Shown: positions 7,753-15,457, counted from the first letter of the stretch. The stretch is 20,950 bases of DNA from VGBK01 sp043810615 (GCA_043810615.1 JBDROA010000077.1:1-20950), one strand, 5' to 3'. Notes: generated by a model not told the origin, from the letters alone. Translations and numbers: made by a program.

Positions 7753-7963
7753 ATGCGCTCCGCCCTCGTGTGATCCCCGCTCCGGTCACCCCCTTCGGCG
7801 ATCGCGGCGGCCTCACCCTCGACGCCCACCGTCACAACCTGCGCCTGTGGTGGAGCCGCGGTGTTCGCGGCTTCCTCCTCGGTGGGCCCAAAGGGAAGGG
7901 CCCCAACATCAAGCCGGGCGAGAGGGTCGAGACCGCCGCCGCGGTGGCTGCGGTGCGATGCCG
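7753..7963 (+). pseudogene. Dihydrodipicolinate synthase (DapA)-family N-terminal remnant
   Basis: ATG 7753 opens a short frame reading MRSALV and stopping at TGA 7771. In the next frame, homology to the DapA / N-acetylneuraminate lyase family continues: IPAPVTPFGDRGGLTLDAHR, then NLRLWWSRGVRGFLLGG and a degenerate GxxGE-type loop (GPKGKGPNIKPGER). A one-base loss near 7770 would join the two parts. Similarity ends at about 7963, so only ~70 of the usual ~300 residues survive; the Lys and Tyr catalytic residues of the barrel are absent. The next gene (SCP2 protein) begins where the remnant ends. I regard it as a dead fragment left by a deletion. Confidence 0.6.
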
Positions 7964-8029
7964 CCCCGCCCAATCGAATACGAGAAGCCGCTGCTAGCCT
8001 CGCCGGAGACGACGGAAGGAGCCGCGTTG

Positions 8030-8413
8030 GTGAAGTTCCTGAGCAAGGAGTGGCTGGAAGCCCTCACTGCCGCCCTGGAGGCGCACGAGGGGTTCAAGAG
8101 CGCCATCGCTACCACCGAACTGACCTTGCAGTTCGAGATCCCCGATGCCCCCGAGGGCACGGAGCGGACCTACCTGATCGCCATCGGCGGGGGCAGCGTC
8201 CAGGCCACCCCCGGGCCGGGCGCGAGCCCGGACGTCACCATCACCAACAACTACGAGACGGCGATCGCCATCTCGAAGGGCGAGTTGAACACCCAGATGG
8301 CTTTCATGACCGGCAAGATCAAGGTCTCCGGCAACATGACCAAGCTCATCACCAACCAGGCCATGCTCAGCCAGTTCGCCAATGCGTCGGCCGGCATGCA
8401 GGTGGAGTACTAG
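8030..8413 (+). CDS. SCP2 sterol-carrier-domain protein
   Basis: The product is 127 residues and is essentially a single SCP2 domain. It begins FLSKEWLEAL, continues with a beta-sheet (LTLQFEI, YLIAIGGGSVQ), then DVTITNNYETAIAISKGEL and the diagnostic MAFMTGKIKVSGNMTKLITN helix. SCP2 domains enclose a hydrophobic tunnel that binds fatty acyl-CoA, sterols or similar lipids; stand-alone bacterial versions are common in actinomycetes but their ligands are rarely known. GGAAGGAG lies eight nt before GTG 8030; TTG 8027 is an alternative start. It is a single gene ending at a strong hairpin shared with the convergent HU gene. The upstream extension of the frame is a shadow of the DapA remnant. Confidence 0.85.
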   Translation: MKFLSKEWLEALTAALEAHEGFKSAIATTELTLQFEIPDAPEGTERTYLIAIGGGSVQATPGPGASPDVTITNNYETAIAISKGELNTQMAFMTGKIKVSGNMTKLITNQAMLSQFANASAGMQVEY

Positions 8414-8450
8414 CCAGTCACCGGGCCGCCCTCCGGCGGTCCCACAGAGA

Positions 8451-8482
8451 GCCGAGGGCGCACCGGGTGGTGCGCCCTCGGC
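8451..8482. terminator. Bidirectional hairpin between SCP2 gene and HU gene
   Basis: GCCGAGGGCGCACC (8451-8464), loop GGGT, and GGTGCGCCCTCGGC (8469-8482) form a perfect 14-bp stem midway between two convergent genes. No T-tract follows on either strand, as is usual for actinobacterial terminators. Confidence 0.75.
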
Positions 8483-8504
8483 GTTGGCAGATCTGCTGCG
8501 TCGA

Positions 8505-8780
8505 TCAGCCGCCGAGCGCCGTCTTCAGGTTGCGGCTGGCCTTGAACCGGGCAGCGGTGCGGGCGGGTACCGCCACCGACTCCCCCGTACGGGGGTTGCG
8601 GGCCACGCGTTCGGCGACCTGGCGGGCATCGAAGTTGCCGAACCCGCTGATGGCGACCTTCTCACCGCGCGCCAGCACCGTGGAGATCAGTTCGAACACG
8701 GCGTCGACGGTGGATGCCACCTCGGCCCGCGGCCGGCCGACCTTGGCGGCGACGGCATCTACGAGTTCCCGCTTGTTCAT
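8505..8780 (-). CDS. DNA-binding protein HU
   Basis: This 91-residue protein is a standard-length HU/IHF-family histone-like protein. It opens with MNKRELVDAVAAKVG, has the ISGFGNF turn at ~45-51 and the RNPRTGE arm at ~62-68, whose proline intercalates into bent DNA, and ends ARFKASRNLKTAL. It acts as a dimer in the nucleoid. It lacks the long Lys/Ala-rich C-terminal tail carried by HU of mycobacteria and Streptomyces HupS, so it is the short type. ATG 8780 has AGGGGAG upstream; the frame continues upstream (to 8843) but without conserved sequence. Single gene, convergent with the SCP2 gene. Confidence 0.95.
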   Translation of the reverse strand: MNKRELVDAVAAKVGRPRAEVASTVDAVFELISTVLARGEKVAISGFGNFDARQVAERVARNPRTGESVAVPARTAARFKASRNLKTALGG

Positions 8781-8818
8781 GTGTAGCTCCCCTCTGGTAG
8801 CTGAATTACAACCAAAGG

Positions 8819-8824
8819 ATCTTA
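8819..8824 (-). promoter_or_regulatory. Candidate -10 box for the HU gene
   Basis: TAAGAT on the minus strand, 38 nt before the HU start, with TTCAAG 18 nt farther upstream as a weak -35. The region is unusually AT-rich for this genome (8800-8850), which supports promoter function. Confidence 0.4.
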
Positions 8825-8887
8825 CCAACAAGCCATGACTCACTTGAAGTTTTCCCCCCTCCGACAGAGGGCGCTCGCCGCGACGGG

Positions 8888-8893
8888 TAGAGT
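8888..8893 (+). promoter_or_regulatory. Candidate -10 box for the 8921 membrane protein gene
   Basis: TAGAGT, 27 nt before the TTG start and ahead of AGGAGG (8911-8915 region). It fits the TANNNT pattern of actinobacterial -10 boxes. No clear -35. Confidence 0.35.
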
Positions 8894-8920
8894 TGCTCCC
8901 GCACCCAGGCAGGAGGGTTC

Positions 8921-9802
8921 TTGGGCTTCTACAAGCGAAACCGGTCGCTCTTCCTCATAATGCTCGGTGCCGGCCTCATGGCCGTCTCCCTGTGCTGGGA
9001 GTACGTCCGCATGAAGCCGGATTACCGCTACCTCGTGGAGCCGTGGTCGATCCGGGGCTACGAGACCACCCAGGGATGGGTGCTCTTCGCCGCGGCGGTT
9101 GCGGTGATCGTGCTGGCGGTTCCCCTGAGCCTGCGCCTGTTGAAGGGCAAGTTCGTCGAGTCCCTCCTGGTGGCAGGGGCGGTCGCCACCGTCGCCACCC
9201 TGCTGCCGGTCGTGGCCGGCGCTCCCGACCAGAGGCTGGGCGGGGTGCAGGTGTGGGGCCTCGCCGTCCTCCTCGGCCTCGCCGTCGTCGCCGTGGTCGC
9301 CCGCCTGCTGCCCGAGGAACTGGCCGGCTCCCGGCGGCGCGCCATCTTGTTCGGCGTCTTTGCCGCGATCACCGCCCTGGCCGGCCTGCTGGTCTACGCC
9401 CAACTGTTCGGCGACCGCTCCGTGCCCCTCTGGGTGGTGGTGCTCCTCCTGATGGTGACGCTCGACGTCCTGGTCATCGCCCGGCCCCCGTATGAACTGG
9501 CCCCATACCGCCTGCTGCTCATCGCGGTGCTCCTGGTCTGGGTCGTGGCCCTGGTTTGCGCCGGTTCGCTGCGCTCCACCCTCCTGCGCCTGCAGTTGGA
9601 GAACCAGGGCATCGCCGCCGAGTACCGGGACATCCAGATCACCTCGGGCATCCTGGTCGCCTGGGCGGGGGGCCTGCTCGCCTTCGCCGGGGTGGTGGCT
9701 CTCTGGGCCCACCGCCGCGACGAGCTTGAGGAGTACAGCCGGGCGGGGCGCCAGTTGGCCGTGGCCGAGCTGAGCGCCACCGAACTGGAACAGGCCGTCT
9801 AG
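8921..9802 (+). CDS. Polytopic membrane protein of unknown function
   Basis: I do not recognise this 293-residue protein. About eight hydrophobic segments are visible, roughly at 9-26, 52-72, 79-99, 106-127, 139-161, 168-187, 195-217 and 244-266. A soluble loop of ~25 residues lies between the first two segments, another (~218-243, rich in Gln/Glu) lies before the last, and the C-terminus ends in a charged, probably cytosolic, tail (HRRDELEEYSRAGRQ). The start is TTG, chosen because AGGAGG stands five nt upstream. No catalytic or transporter signature is evident. It is a single gene, with HU divergent on one side and mdh convergent on the other. Conservation elsewhere cannot be judged from the sequence. 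Confidence 0.8.
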   Translation: MGFYKRNRSLFLIMLGAGLMAVSLCWEYVRMKPDYRYLVEPWSIRGYETTQGWVLFAAAVAVIVLAVPLSLRLLKGKFVESLLVAGAVATVATLLPVVAGAPDQRLGGVQVWGLAVLLGLAVVAVVARLLPEELAGSRRRAILFGVFAAITALAGLLVYAQLFGDRSVPLWVVVLLLMVTLDVLVIARPPYELAPYRLLLIAVLLVWVVALVCAGSLRSTLLRLQLENQGIAAEYRDIQITSGILVAWAGGLLAFAGVVALWAHRRDELEEYSRAGRQLAVAELSATELEQAV

Positions 9803-9862
9803 CTCTTCAGGGGTTGGCCGGGAGTGGCGCCCCGGGCTCTGGGAACGGCGTCTTGCCGGTGT

Positions 9863-10816
9863 CTAGCCATCCGCCGAAGAGTCGCCCTTCAGAGTGTGCA
9901 GTTCATCGGCGAAGCGGCGCATAACCGCGGCCGCCGCCTGCAGTTCGGCCACCTCGGTCTCGGCCAGGGGCAGTTCGAGGATCTCCTCCACTCCCCCGCG
10001 CCCGATCCAGGCGGGCACGCCGAGGTAGACCCCGGAGATCCCGTACTGGCCGGTGGTCCAGGCGCAGACCGGCATCACCCGGCCGCGTCCTCCGAGCACC
10101 GCCTGCACCATCTTGACCGCCGCCGACGAGGGGGCGTAGAAGGCACTGCCGGTCTTGAGCAGTCCAACGATCTCGGCGCCGCCTTCGCGGGTGCGCTCCA
10201 CGACGCGGGCGATGGTGGCAGCATCGAGCACCTGGCGAAGGGGACGGCCCCGCACCCGGCATAACGACGGAACGGGCACCATGGTCTCTCCGTGGCTCCC
10301 CAGGGTCATCGCCTCGACCTCGAGGATGTCGGCTCCCGCGGCCTCGGCGACGAAGTGGGCGAAGCGGGCACTGTCGAGGTTCCCCGCCTGTCCCATCACG
10401 CGCTCCCGGGGAAACCCGGAGACCTCGGCGGCCAGCGTGGTCATGTGATCGAGAGGGTTGGTGGCCACGATCAGAACGGCGTCGGGAGAGGTCTCCGCCA
10501 CCTGGGCGGCGACCCCCGACACGATGCGGGCGTTGGCCGTCAGCAGGTCCATGCGGCTCATCCCCGGCTGGCGCGACACGCCGGCGGTGAGGAGCACCAC
10601 GTCGCTCCCTTCGGTTTCCTCGTAGCCGTTGGTGCCGATCACCCGGGTGGCGTGGCGCTCCAGGTAGCGGGACTGGTTCATGTCGAGGGCCAGCCCCTGC
10701 GGCAGGCCCTCCACCACGTCGGTGATGACCACCTCGTCTACCAGGCCCATCTCGGCGAGACGCTGGGCTGCCGTCGCCCCGTACCGGCCGACGCCCACCA
10801 CGGTTGCCTTGGACAT
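9863..10816 (-). CDS. mdh: Malate dehydrogenase (LDH-like type)
   Basis: The 317-residue enzyme interconverts malate and oxaloacetate with NAD. The Rossmann loop is GVGRYG (8-13), where most relatives have GAGNVG, with D33 at the end of beta-2 selecting NAD. R82 in GVSRQPGMSR marks malate rather than lactate specificity (lactate dehydrogenases have Gln there); R88, N120 (ATNPLD), D148/R151 (NLDSARF) and H175 (LGSHGE) complete the active site. ATG 10816 is preceded by AGAGGGAGGAG; the open frame extends upstream without homology. It follows icd by 65 nt on the same strand, the common icd-mdh order, so the pair is probably one transcript. All catalytic residues are intact in contrast to the neighbouring icd. 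Confidence 0.94.
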   Translation of the reverse strand: MSKATVVGVGRYGATAAQRLAEMGLVDEVVITDVVEGLPQGLALDMNQSRYLERHATRVIGTNGYEETEGSDVVLLTAGVSRQPGMSRMDLLTANARIVSGVAAQVAETSPDAVLIVATNPLDHMTTLAAEVSGFPRERVMGQAGNLDSARFAHFVAEAAGADILEVEAMTLGSHGETMVPVPSLCRVRGRPLRQVLDAATIARVVERTREGGAEIVGLLKTGSAFYAPSSAAVKMVQAVLGGRGRVMPVCAWTTGQYGISGVYLGVPAWIGRGGVEEILELPLAETEVAELQAAAAVMRRFADELHTLKGDSSADG

Positions 10817-10881
10817 CTCCTCCCTCTTCCCGGCTCCGGGGCGCGAGGGTAGCCCGGCCCCCTCGTCTACTGCGGGGGCCG

Positions 10882-12079
10882 CTACAGGCGATCGATGATC
10901 GCCGAGGCGAATTCCGCGGTCCACACTTCGGTGGCCCCGTCCAACAGGCGGGCGAAGTCGTAGGTGACCACCCCGGCAGCGATGGTGGCCTCGAGTGCCC
11001 CCTCGATGGCGGCGGCCACCTCGACCCAGCCCGGGTAGCGCAGCATCATGGCTCCCGAAAGGATCACCGAACCCAGGGGCACTCGTCCCGGCCGGTGTGG
11101 CGGGGGGCGGTGCCGCGGGTGGCCTCGAACACGGCGTGGCCCGTGCCGTAGTTGATGTTCCCGCCGGGGGAGATGCCGATGCCCCCCACCGGGGTGGCGA
11201 GGGCGTCGGAGATGTAGTCGCCGTTGAGGTTCATGGTGGCGATGACGTCGTACTCCTCGGCCCGGGTGAAGATCTGCTGCAGGAGGGCGTCGGCGATGGC
11301 GTCCTTGATGAGCAGGCGGCCACCGGGGTCTCCACCGCCGGCCTCCCACACCACCGTGCGCTCTCGAACTCCTCCTCGGCCACCCGGTAGCCCCGGGCTC
11401 GGCACGCGCCCTCGGTGATCTTGATGATGCTGCCCTTGTGCACCGGGGTCACCGAGCGGCGGCCCCCGGCGAGGGCGTAGCGGATGGCGGCCCGCACCAG
11501 GCGCCGGGCGCCCACCTCCGGGATCGGCTTGATGCCCACGCCGCTGTCGGGGCGGATCTCCCGGCCGGACTCGGCCCGCAAGTACTCGATGAGGCGGCGG
11601 GCCTCCTCGGAGCCGGCCTCCACCTCATTGCCGGAGTACACGTCCTCGGTGTTCTCCCGCCAGATCACCATGTCCACCCGCTCGGGATGGCGCACCGGGG
11701 ACGGCACTCCCCCGTACCAGCGCACCGGGCGCAAGCTGGCGCACCGGTCGAGCGCCCGGCGAACGGCGACGTTCGGCTACGGATGCCCCCCCGCCCACCG
11801 GGGTGGTCGGCGGGCCCTTGATCCCGACCAGGTGCTCCCGGAAAGCATCCAGGGTGGCCGCCGACAGCTACTCCCCCGTCTCGCCGAAGGCCTTTTCTCC
11901 GGCGAGCACCTCCTTCCAGGCCGGGCGGCGCCGCCCGGGGCCCGGGCCACGGGGGCGTCGAAGGCTCGCACTGCCGCTGCCCGGATGTCGGGCCCGGTGC
12001 CGTCGCCCTCGATGAACGGAACAATGGGCTCATCGGGGACCCGGAGGCCCTCGGCGCCCATGGTGAACGGGGCGGGCAT
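10882..12079 (-). pseudogene. icd: Isocitrate dehydrogenase (NADP type), disrupted
   Basis: Homology to Icd runs the full length from ATG 12079 (EGLRVPDEPIVPFIEGDGTG) to TAG 10884-10882 (VTYDFARLLDGATEVWTAEF), but in five different frame segments. Breaks lie near 11930, in a 7-G run at 11786-11792, near 11775, near 11360 and near 11084. Each changes the frame in the same direction, equivalent to losing one base. In addition TAG at 11870-11868 replaces the Trp expected in GE-W-LSAATL. Conserved blocks survive: RPVRWYGGVPSPVRHPE, MVIWRENTEDVYSG, VTPVHKGSIIKITEGA, MNLNGDYISDAL. The corrected length (~400 residues) is normal. Either this is a recently dead gene, with another isocitrate dehydrogenase elsewhere, or the sequence has local errors. 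Confidence 0.85.
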
Positions 12080-12149
12080 GGCGTCCCTTTCCGGTGGCGG
12101 CAGCCCGGGGTTGCAGCCGCGACGCGGGCGCAAGGGGGACCGGGACCAG

Positions 12150-12155
12150 TAGCGT
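12150..12155 (+). promoter_or_regulatory. Candidate leaderless -10 box (TAGCGT)
   Basis: TANNNT motif seven nt before GTG 12163. With no ribosome site between them, transcription would start at or next to the start codon. Confidence 0.4.
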
Positions 12156-12162
12156 GCCTGCC

Positions 12163-12543
12163 GTGACCCTCCTCCCCGGGCTCTCCGCCACCGTTCCCCT
12201 CACCGTCGCCGCTGCCGACACCGCCCCCGTCCTCCGCTCCGGCGACGTCCCCGTACTGGCCACCCCGCGGCTCGTCGCCCTATGTGAGGAGGCCACGGTG
12301 GCCACCGTCGCCCCCTTCCTCGCCCCCGGGCAGACCACCGTCGGCACCCGGGTCGAACTCGATCACCTCGCGCCTTCCCTACCGGGGGCCCGGGTGGAGG
12401 CCACGGCCGTGCTGGAGACGGTGGCCGGCCGCCGTCTCGGCTTCGCCGTCGCGGCTCGCGAGGGCGATCGCCTGCTGGCGAGAGGCCGCATCGAGCGGGT
12501 GATGGTGGATCGGGCGGAGTTCCTGAGGCGAGCCGGAGCCTGA
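12163..12543 (+). CDS. FlK-type hotdog thioesterase
   Basis: This 126-residue single-hotdog protein resembles fluoroacetyl-CoA thioesterase FlK and its many actinobacterial relatives. The catalytic triad spacing of FlK (Thr-x7-Glu-x25-His) is preserved as T34 (VLATPR), E42 (LCEEATV) and H68 (ELDHLA), followed by the glycine segment LPGARVEATAVL and the final ERVMVDRAEFLRRAG strand and helix. Most such relatives are general acyl-CoA thioesterases; resistance to fluoroacetate should not be assumed. I start it at GTG 12163, since TAGCGT stands seven nt upstream and there is no ribosome site, which suggests a leaderless mRNA; GTG 12154 is an alternative. It is divergent from icd and convergent with the glycosyltransferase. 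Confidence 0.82.
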   Translation: MTLLPGLSATVPLTVAAADTAPVLRSGDVPVLATPRLVALCEEATVATVAPFLAPGQTTVGTRVELDHLAPSLPGARVEATAVLETVAGRRLGFAVAAREGDRLLARGRIERVMVDRAEFLRRAGA

Positions 12544-12594
12544 GCGCCCGGGCTTGAGAGCATCCGGTTGTGGGCTCGCCCGGGAATCACGATC

Positions 12595-12612
12595 CGGCTC
12601 ACGGTTGAGCCG
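12595..12612. terminator. Hairpin between convergent thioesterase and glycosyltransferase genes
   Basis: CGGCTCA (12595-12601), loop CGGT, TGAGCCG (12606-12612): a perfect 7-bp stem in the 105-nt gap between two convergent stops. No T-tract. Confidence 0.55.
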
Positions 12613-12648
12613 AGTCGTGTTGATCCCCGCGACCTATTGACGCACGCT

Positions 12649-13791
12649 CTACGGCGCCTCGACGGGACGGGTGGGCACCTCGCGGTCGCGCCACACCACC
12701 GAGCGGTGGGTGGCCGACAGCATTGCCGACCAGGCCAGTGCCAGTCCCCAGAAGGCCACCATCAGAGGATGCAGCGGGGTGGTCCACTGCGGGTCGCGGC
12801 CGAGGTGCGCGGTGAGCATGCGGCCCGAGAGCAGCAGGGCCACTTGCCACAGGGCGACGGCGGGAATGTCCCCGCCCACGGCGCCCAGGCCCACCCGGAA
12901 GAAGGGGAGCAGCAGCACCGGCATCAGCACCAGGACCACCGCGGCGGCCATCCAGGGGTTGTAGCCCACCCCGCCGTAGGCGTTCTTGGAGAAGCCTCGC
13001 CAGATGTCGCCGAGGCTCCGGTACCAGCGGGTCTCTACCAGGTCGGTGCCGTTGGCCAGCCGCACCGGGTAGCCGGCCGCCTTCACCGCCCGGCTCAACT
13101 CCACGTCGTCCACGATGGAGTCGCTCTGCGCGGCGTGGCCCCCGCACGACCGATAGGCCTCGCTGGTCAGCAGCAAGAAGGGCCCGAAGGCCACCGAGAT
13201 CGCCGGGCTGGCGCTGCGGTGCATCGCCGCCATCGGGAACAAGGCAAGCATGGCGTGGGGCACCATGGGGAGCAGCACCGCCCCGCTGACCGACCCCCGC
13301 GCCGCGCGGGGCAGGAGCGAGACGAGCCCGGCTCCCTCCTCGTCCATGAGCCCGGCGGCCGAGGAGATGGTCCCCGGGTCCAGGGTGGTGTCGGAGTCCA
13401 CGAAGCAGAACAGGTCGCCCCGCGCCGCCTGGGACAGCTGGTGGCAGGCCCAGTTCTTGCCCGTCCAGCCGGGGGGAAGGGGCGCCCCGGAGATCAGACG
13501 CACCCGGGAGCCGCCGACCGACCGCACCATGGTGGTGGTGGCGTCGGTCGAGCCGTCGTCGAGGACCAAGATCTCAAGGCTGGGGTAGTCCTGGGCGAGG
13601 AGGGAGCGCAGGCACCCGGCGATCGTGTCCTCTTCGTTGCGAGCCGGCACCAGCACGCTCACCAGGGGGGCATCGTCCTCCCACAACCGGGCTAGAGGCC
13701 GGCTCAGAACTCGCTGGTTCCACAGGATGAGCGCCAGTTGCGCCAGGAAGAGCCAGGTCAGGGCCCAGTCGAAGAGGAGCTCGCGGCTCAC
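12649..13791 (-). CDS. Membrane family 2 glycosyltransferase (CrtQ/HpnB-like)
   Basis: The 380-residue protein has an N-terminal membrane helix (~7-26), a GT-A domain and a hydrophobic C-terminal part with about three more helices (~281-365). GT-A motifs are VPARNEE (48-54), LDDGSTD (77-83), FVDSDT (130-135, the metal-binding DxD), the catalytic-base region DDVELSRA (228-235) and an R-W acceptor motif (R255-W256) followed by GFSKNAYGG. This layout is that of lipid- or carotenoid-modifying enzymes such as CrtQ and the hopanoid-associated HpnB. GTG 13791 overlaps the plsY stop (GTGA), so it is translationally coupled to phosphatidic acid synthesis. A membrane glycolipid product is inferred; the acceptor is unknown. 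Confidence 0.85.
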   Translation of the reverse strand: MSRELLFDWALTWLFLAQLALILWNQRVLSRPLARLWEDDAPLVSVLVPARNEEDTIAGCLRSLLAQDYPSLEILVLDDGSTDATTTMVRSVGGSRVRLISGAPLPPGWTGKNWACHQLSQAARGDLFCFVDSDTTLDPGTISSAAGLMDEEGAGLVSLLPRAARGSVSGAVLLPMVPHAMLALFPMAAMHRSASPAISVAFGPFLLLTSEAYRSCGGHAAQSDSIVDDVELSRAVKAAGYPVRLANGTDLVETRWYRSLGDIWRGFSKNAYGGVGYNPWMAAAVVLVLMPVLLLPFFRVGLGAVGGDIPAVALWQVALLLSGRMLTAHLGRDPQWTTPLHPLMVAFWGLALAWSAMLSATHRSVVWRDREVPTRPVEAP

Positions 13792-14417
13792 ACCCGGCTC
13801 CCCCCGTGGACCCGGTCCCACCCCGTCTCCGCCTCGATGCGCCGCATGCGCGGCTCGTCGATCACCCGCTTCAGGGCCACCAGCACGAATGCCCCCAAAG
13901 CCACCCCAAGGACCGGCCACTCGCCGCCGGTGAAGGGAGCCGTCAGAAAGGTGACCACCGCCATGGCGACCACCGTGGGAAGGAAGCGGCGGGTGAACAG
14001 CCAGGTAACCCCGCACGCGCAGGCCCCGATCAGGGCCGCCCAGGGGAATAGAGCGATCAGGAAGCCGCCCGCCGAAGCCAGGCCCTTGCCCCCGACGAAG
14101 CGGAGCCAGACGGGGCAGGCGTGCCCGATCACCAGGAAGGCGGCGGCGACCCCCAACTGCCAGAGTGGGGAGCGCCCGTACAGGAGGGCGACTGCGGCCC
14201 CCTTGCCGATGTCGACGGCGGTGACGGCCACTCCCCACCAGGGGCCGACCTCGTGGAAGGCGTTGCGGGCGCCCACGTTGCCTTCGCCCTCCCGGCGGAG
14301 GTCGATGCCCCGCACCAGGCGTCCCACGAGATAGGCGGTGGGGACGGAGCCGAGGGCATAGGCAACCACGGCCGTGACCAGCACCGACCAGGTTGTCTCC
14401 ACGCCGGCACACCCCAT
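13788..14417 (-). CDS. plsY: Glycerol-3-phosphate acyltransferase PlsY
   Basis: This 209-residue integral membrane enzyme transfers acyl groups from acyl phosphate to glycerol-3-phosphate, the first step of phospholipid synthesis. The family's loops are recognisable: GSVPTAYLVGRL (23-34), GEGNVGARN (44-52, for the usual GSGNxGATN) and GHACPVWLRFVGGKG (98-112, for GHxFPVFLxFKGGKG). Five or six hydrophobic segments are present. The acyl-phosphate loop reads ARN instead of ATN, a modest departure. ATG 14417 has only weak GGAAAG upstream; the open frame extends to 14681 but without homology. It is first in a two-gene unit with the glycosyltransferase. Confidence 0.88.
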   Translation of the reverse strand: MGCAGVETTWSVLVTAVVAYALGSVPTAYLVGRLVRGIDLRREGEGNVGARNAFHEVGPWWGVAVTAVDIGKGAAVALLYGRSPLWQLGVAAAFLVIGHACPVWLRFVGGKGLASAGGFLIALFPWAALIGACACGVTWLFTRRFLPTVVAMAVVTFLTAPFTGGEWPVLGVALGAFVLVALKRVIDEPRMRRIEAETGWDRVHGGSRV

Positions 14418-14769
14418 GAGGTCGGCTTTCCGGGGGGACTCTAGGGTCGCGGCCCTCCTCGGGTCCAAACCGGCTGGACCTCGGCGGGCGGGATTCGAGG
14501 CCGGGAAGGGGTTCGGGGTGATCCCGGACAGGCGGGCAGGGGTAGCCGCAGACCGACCCCCGGCCCCCGACGGAAGCCGGGGGCGCGTCGGCACCCGGGT
14601 CAACGCCCGGCGCGCCGCTCCGCTGCCGCCACGGTGTTCTCCAGCACGCCGGCGATGGTCATGCCCTGCCGGGGAGGACACGGGCGGTCATCTTCGCCTC
14701 CCCCTCCCGGCCCCGCCGGGAGGTTGCTGGAGGGAGGGCAAGGCGAAGACGCGCCGAAGCCCACACCCC
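14418..14769. other. Intergenic interval between plsY and udk
   Basis: No gene is supported in this 352-nt stretch. Open frames here are extensions of plsY or shadows. It contains the plsY promoter region and the nested palindrome downstream of udk (14691-14749). Confidence 0.5.
14691..14749. terminator. Nested palindrome downstream of udk
   Basis: An outer stem TCTTCGCC (14691-14698) / GGCGAAGA (14742-14749) encloses a perfect inner stem CCTCCCGGC (14703-14711), loop CCC, GCCGGGAGG (14715-14723). It lies 21 nt past the udk stop on the minus strand, where it probably ends the mutase-sucCD-udk transcript. There is no T-tract. Confidence 0.55.
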
Positions 14770-15432
14770 TCACCTTTGCCGAAGCACTTCGCGGATCATC
14801 GAGATCACCGTGCCCACCGCCCCCAAGTTGTAGCCCTCGGGGATCACAATGTCGGCGTAGCGCTTCGACGGCTCCACGAACTGCAGGTGCATGGGGCGCA
14901 CCGTGTCCAGGTACTGGTCGTGCACCGAGTCGAACGACCGGCCCCGCTCCTTCAGGTCCCGCTCCAGGCGGCGGAGGATGCGCAGGTCGGGGTCGGTGTC
15001 CACGTAGATCTTCAGGTCCATGAGGTCGCGCAGGTCCGGCTCGTACAGGACCAGGATGCCCTCGACGATCACCGCCGGCTTGGGCTCCACCCGCACCGTG
15101 GCCGGGAGGCGGTTGTACACGGTGAAGTCGTAGATGGGGCGCTCGATGGCTCGGCCGGCCCGCAGTTCCCGCAGGTGAGCCACCAGCAGGGTGGTCTCGA
15201 ACGAGTGGGGGTGGTCGTAGTTGACCTTGACTCGCTCCTCCATGGGGAGGTCGGTCTGGTCGTGGTAGTAGGCGTCGTGCTGGATGAGGTCCACGTTGTG
15301 GGGGCCGATGGCCTCCACGACGGAACGGGCGATGGTGGTCTTCCCCGAGCCAGAGCCGCCGCCCAGGCCGATGATCAGCGGCCCGGTGGTGGGCCAGTGG
15401 TGGCGGGGCGAGGCGGGTTTGCCGTTGCTCAT
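14770..15432 (-). CDS. udk: Uridine kinase
   Basis: The 220-residue cytosolic enzyme phosphorylates uridine (and usually cytidine) for pyrimidine salvage. Walker A GGSGSGKT is at 25-32; the uridine-binding region IQHDAYYHD (~50-58) supplies the catalytic Asp (D53), followed by the VNYDHPHSFE segment, the PIYDFTVYNR loop, the IVEGILVLYEPDLRDLMDLKIYVD core and the RRLERDLKERGRS lid. Length matches the family. It lies 25 nt after sucD on the same strand, but there is no ribosome site, and TAACTT sits eight nt before ATG 15432, so it may also have its own leaderless promoter. Its partnership with sucCD looks positional rather than functional. Confidence 0.93.
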   Translation of the reverse strand: MSNGKPASPRHHWPTTGPLIIGLGGGSGSGKTTIARSVVEAIGPHNVDLIQHDAYYHDQTDLPMEERVKVNYDHPHSFETTLLVAHLRELRAGRAIERPIYDFTVYNRLPATVRVEPKPAVIVEGILVLYEPDLRDLMDLKIYVDTDPDLRILRRLERDLKERGRSFDSVHDQYLDTVRPMHLQFVEPSKRYADIVIPEGYNLGAVGTVISMIREVLRQR

Positions 15433-15440
15433 CGAGAGGC

Positions 15441-15446
15441 AAGTTA
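15441..15446 (-). promoter_or_regulatory. Candidate leaderless -10 box (TAACTT) for udk
   Basis: TANNNT motif eight nt before ATG 15432 on the minus strand, inside the sucD-udk gap. Confidence 0.35.
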
Positions 15447-15457
15447 GCCGCTACGGT

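Noticed and set aside
12163..12543. Fluoroacetate resistance gene
   Set aside because: The FlK triad spacing is shared by many general acyl-CoA thioesterases; nothing here indicates fluoroacetate chemistry.
12649..14412. 587-residue PlsY-glycosyltransferase frame
   Set aside because: The first ~200 residues are the wrong frame of plsY; the real genes overlap by GTGA in two frames.
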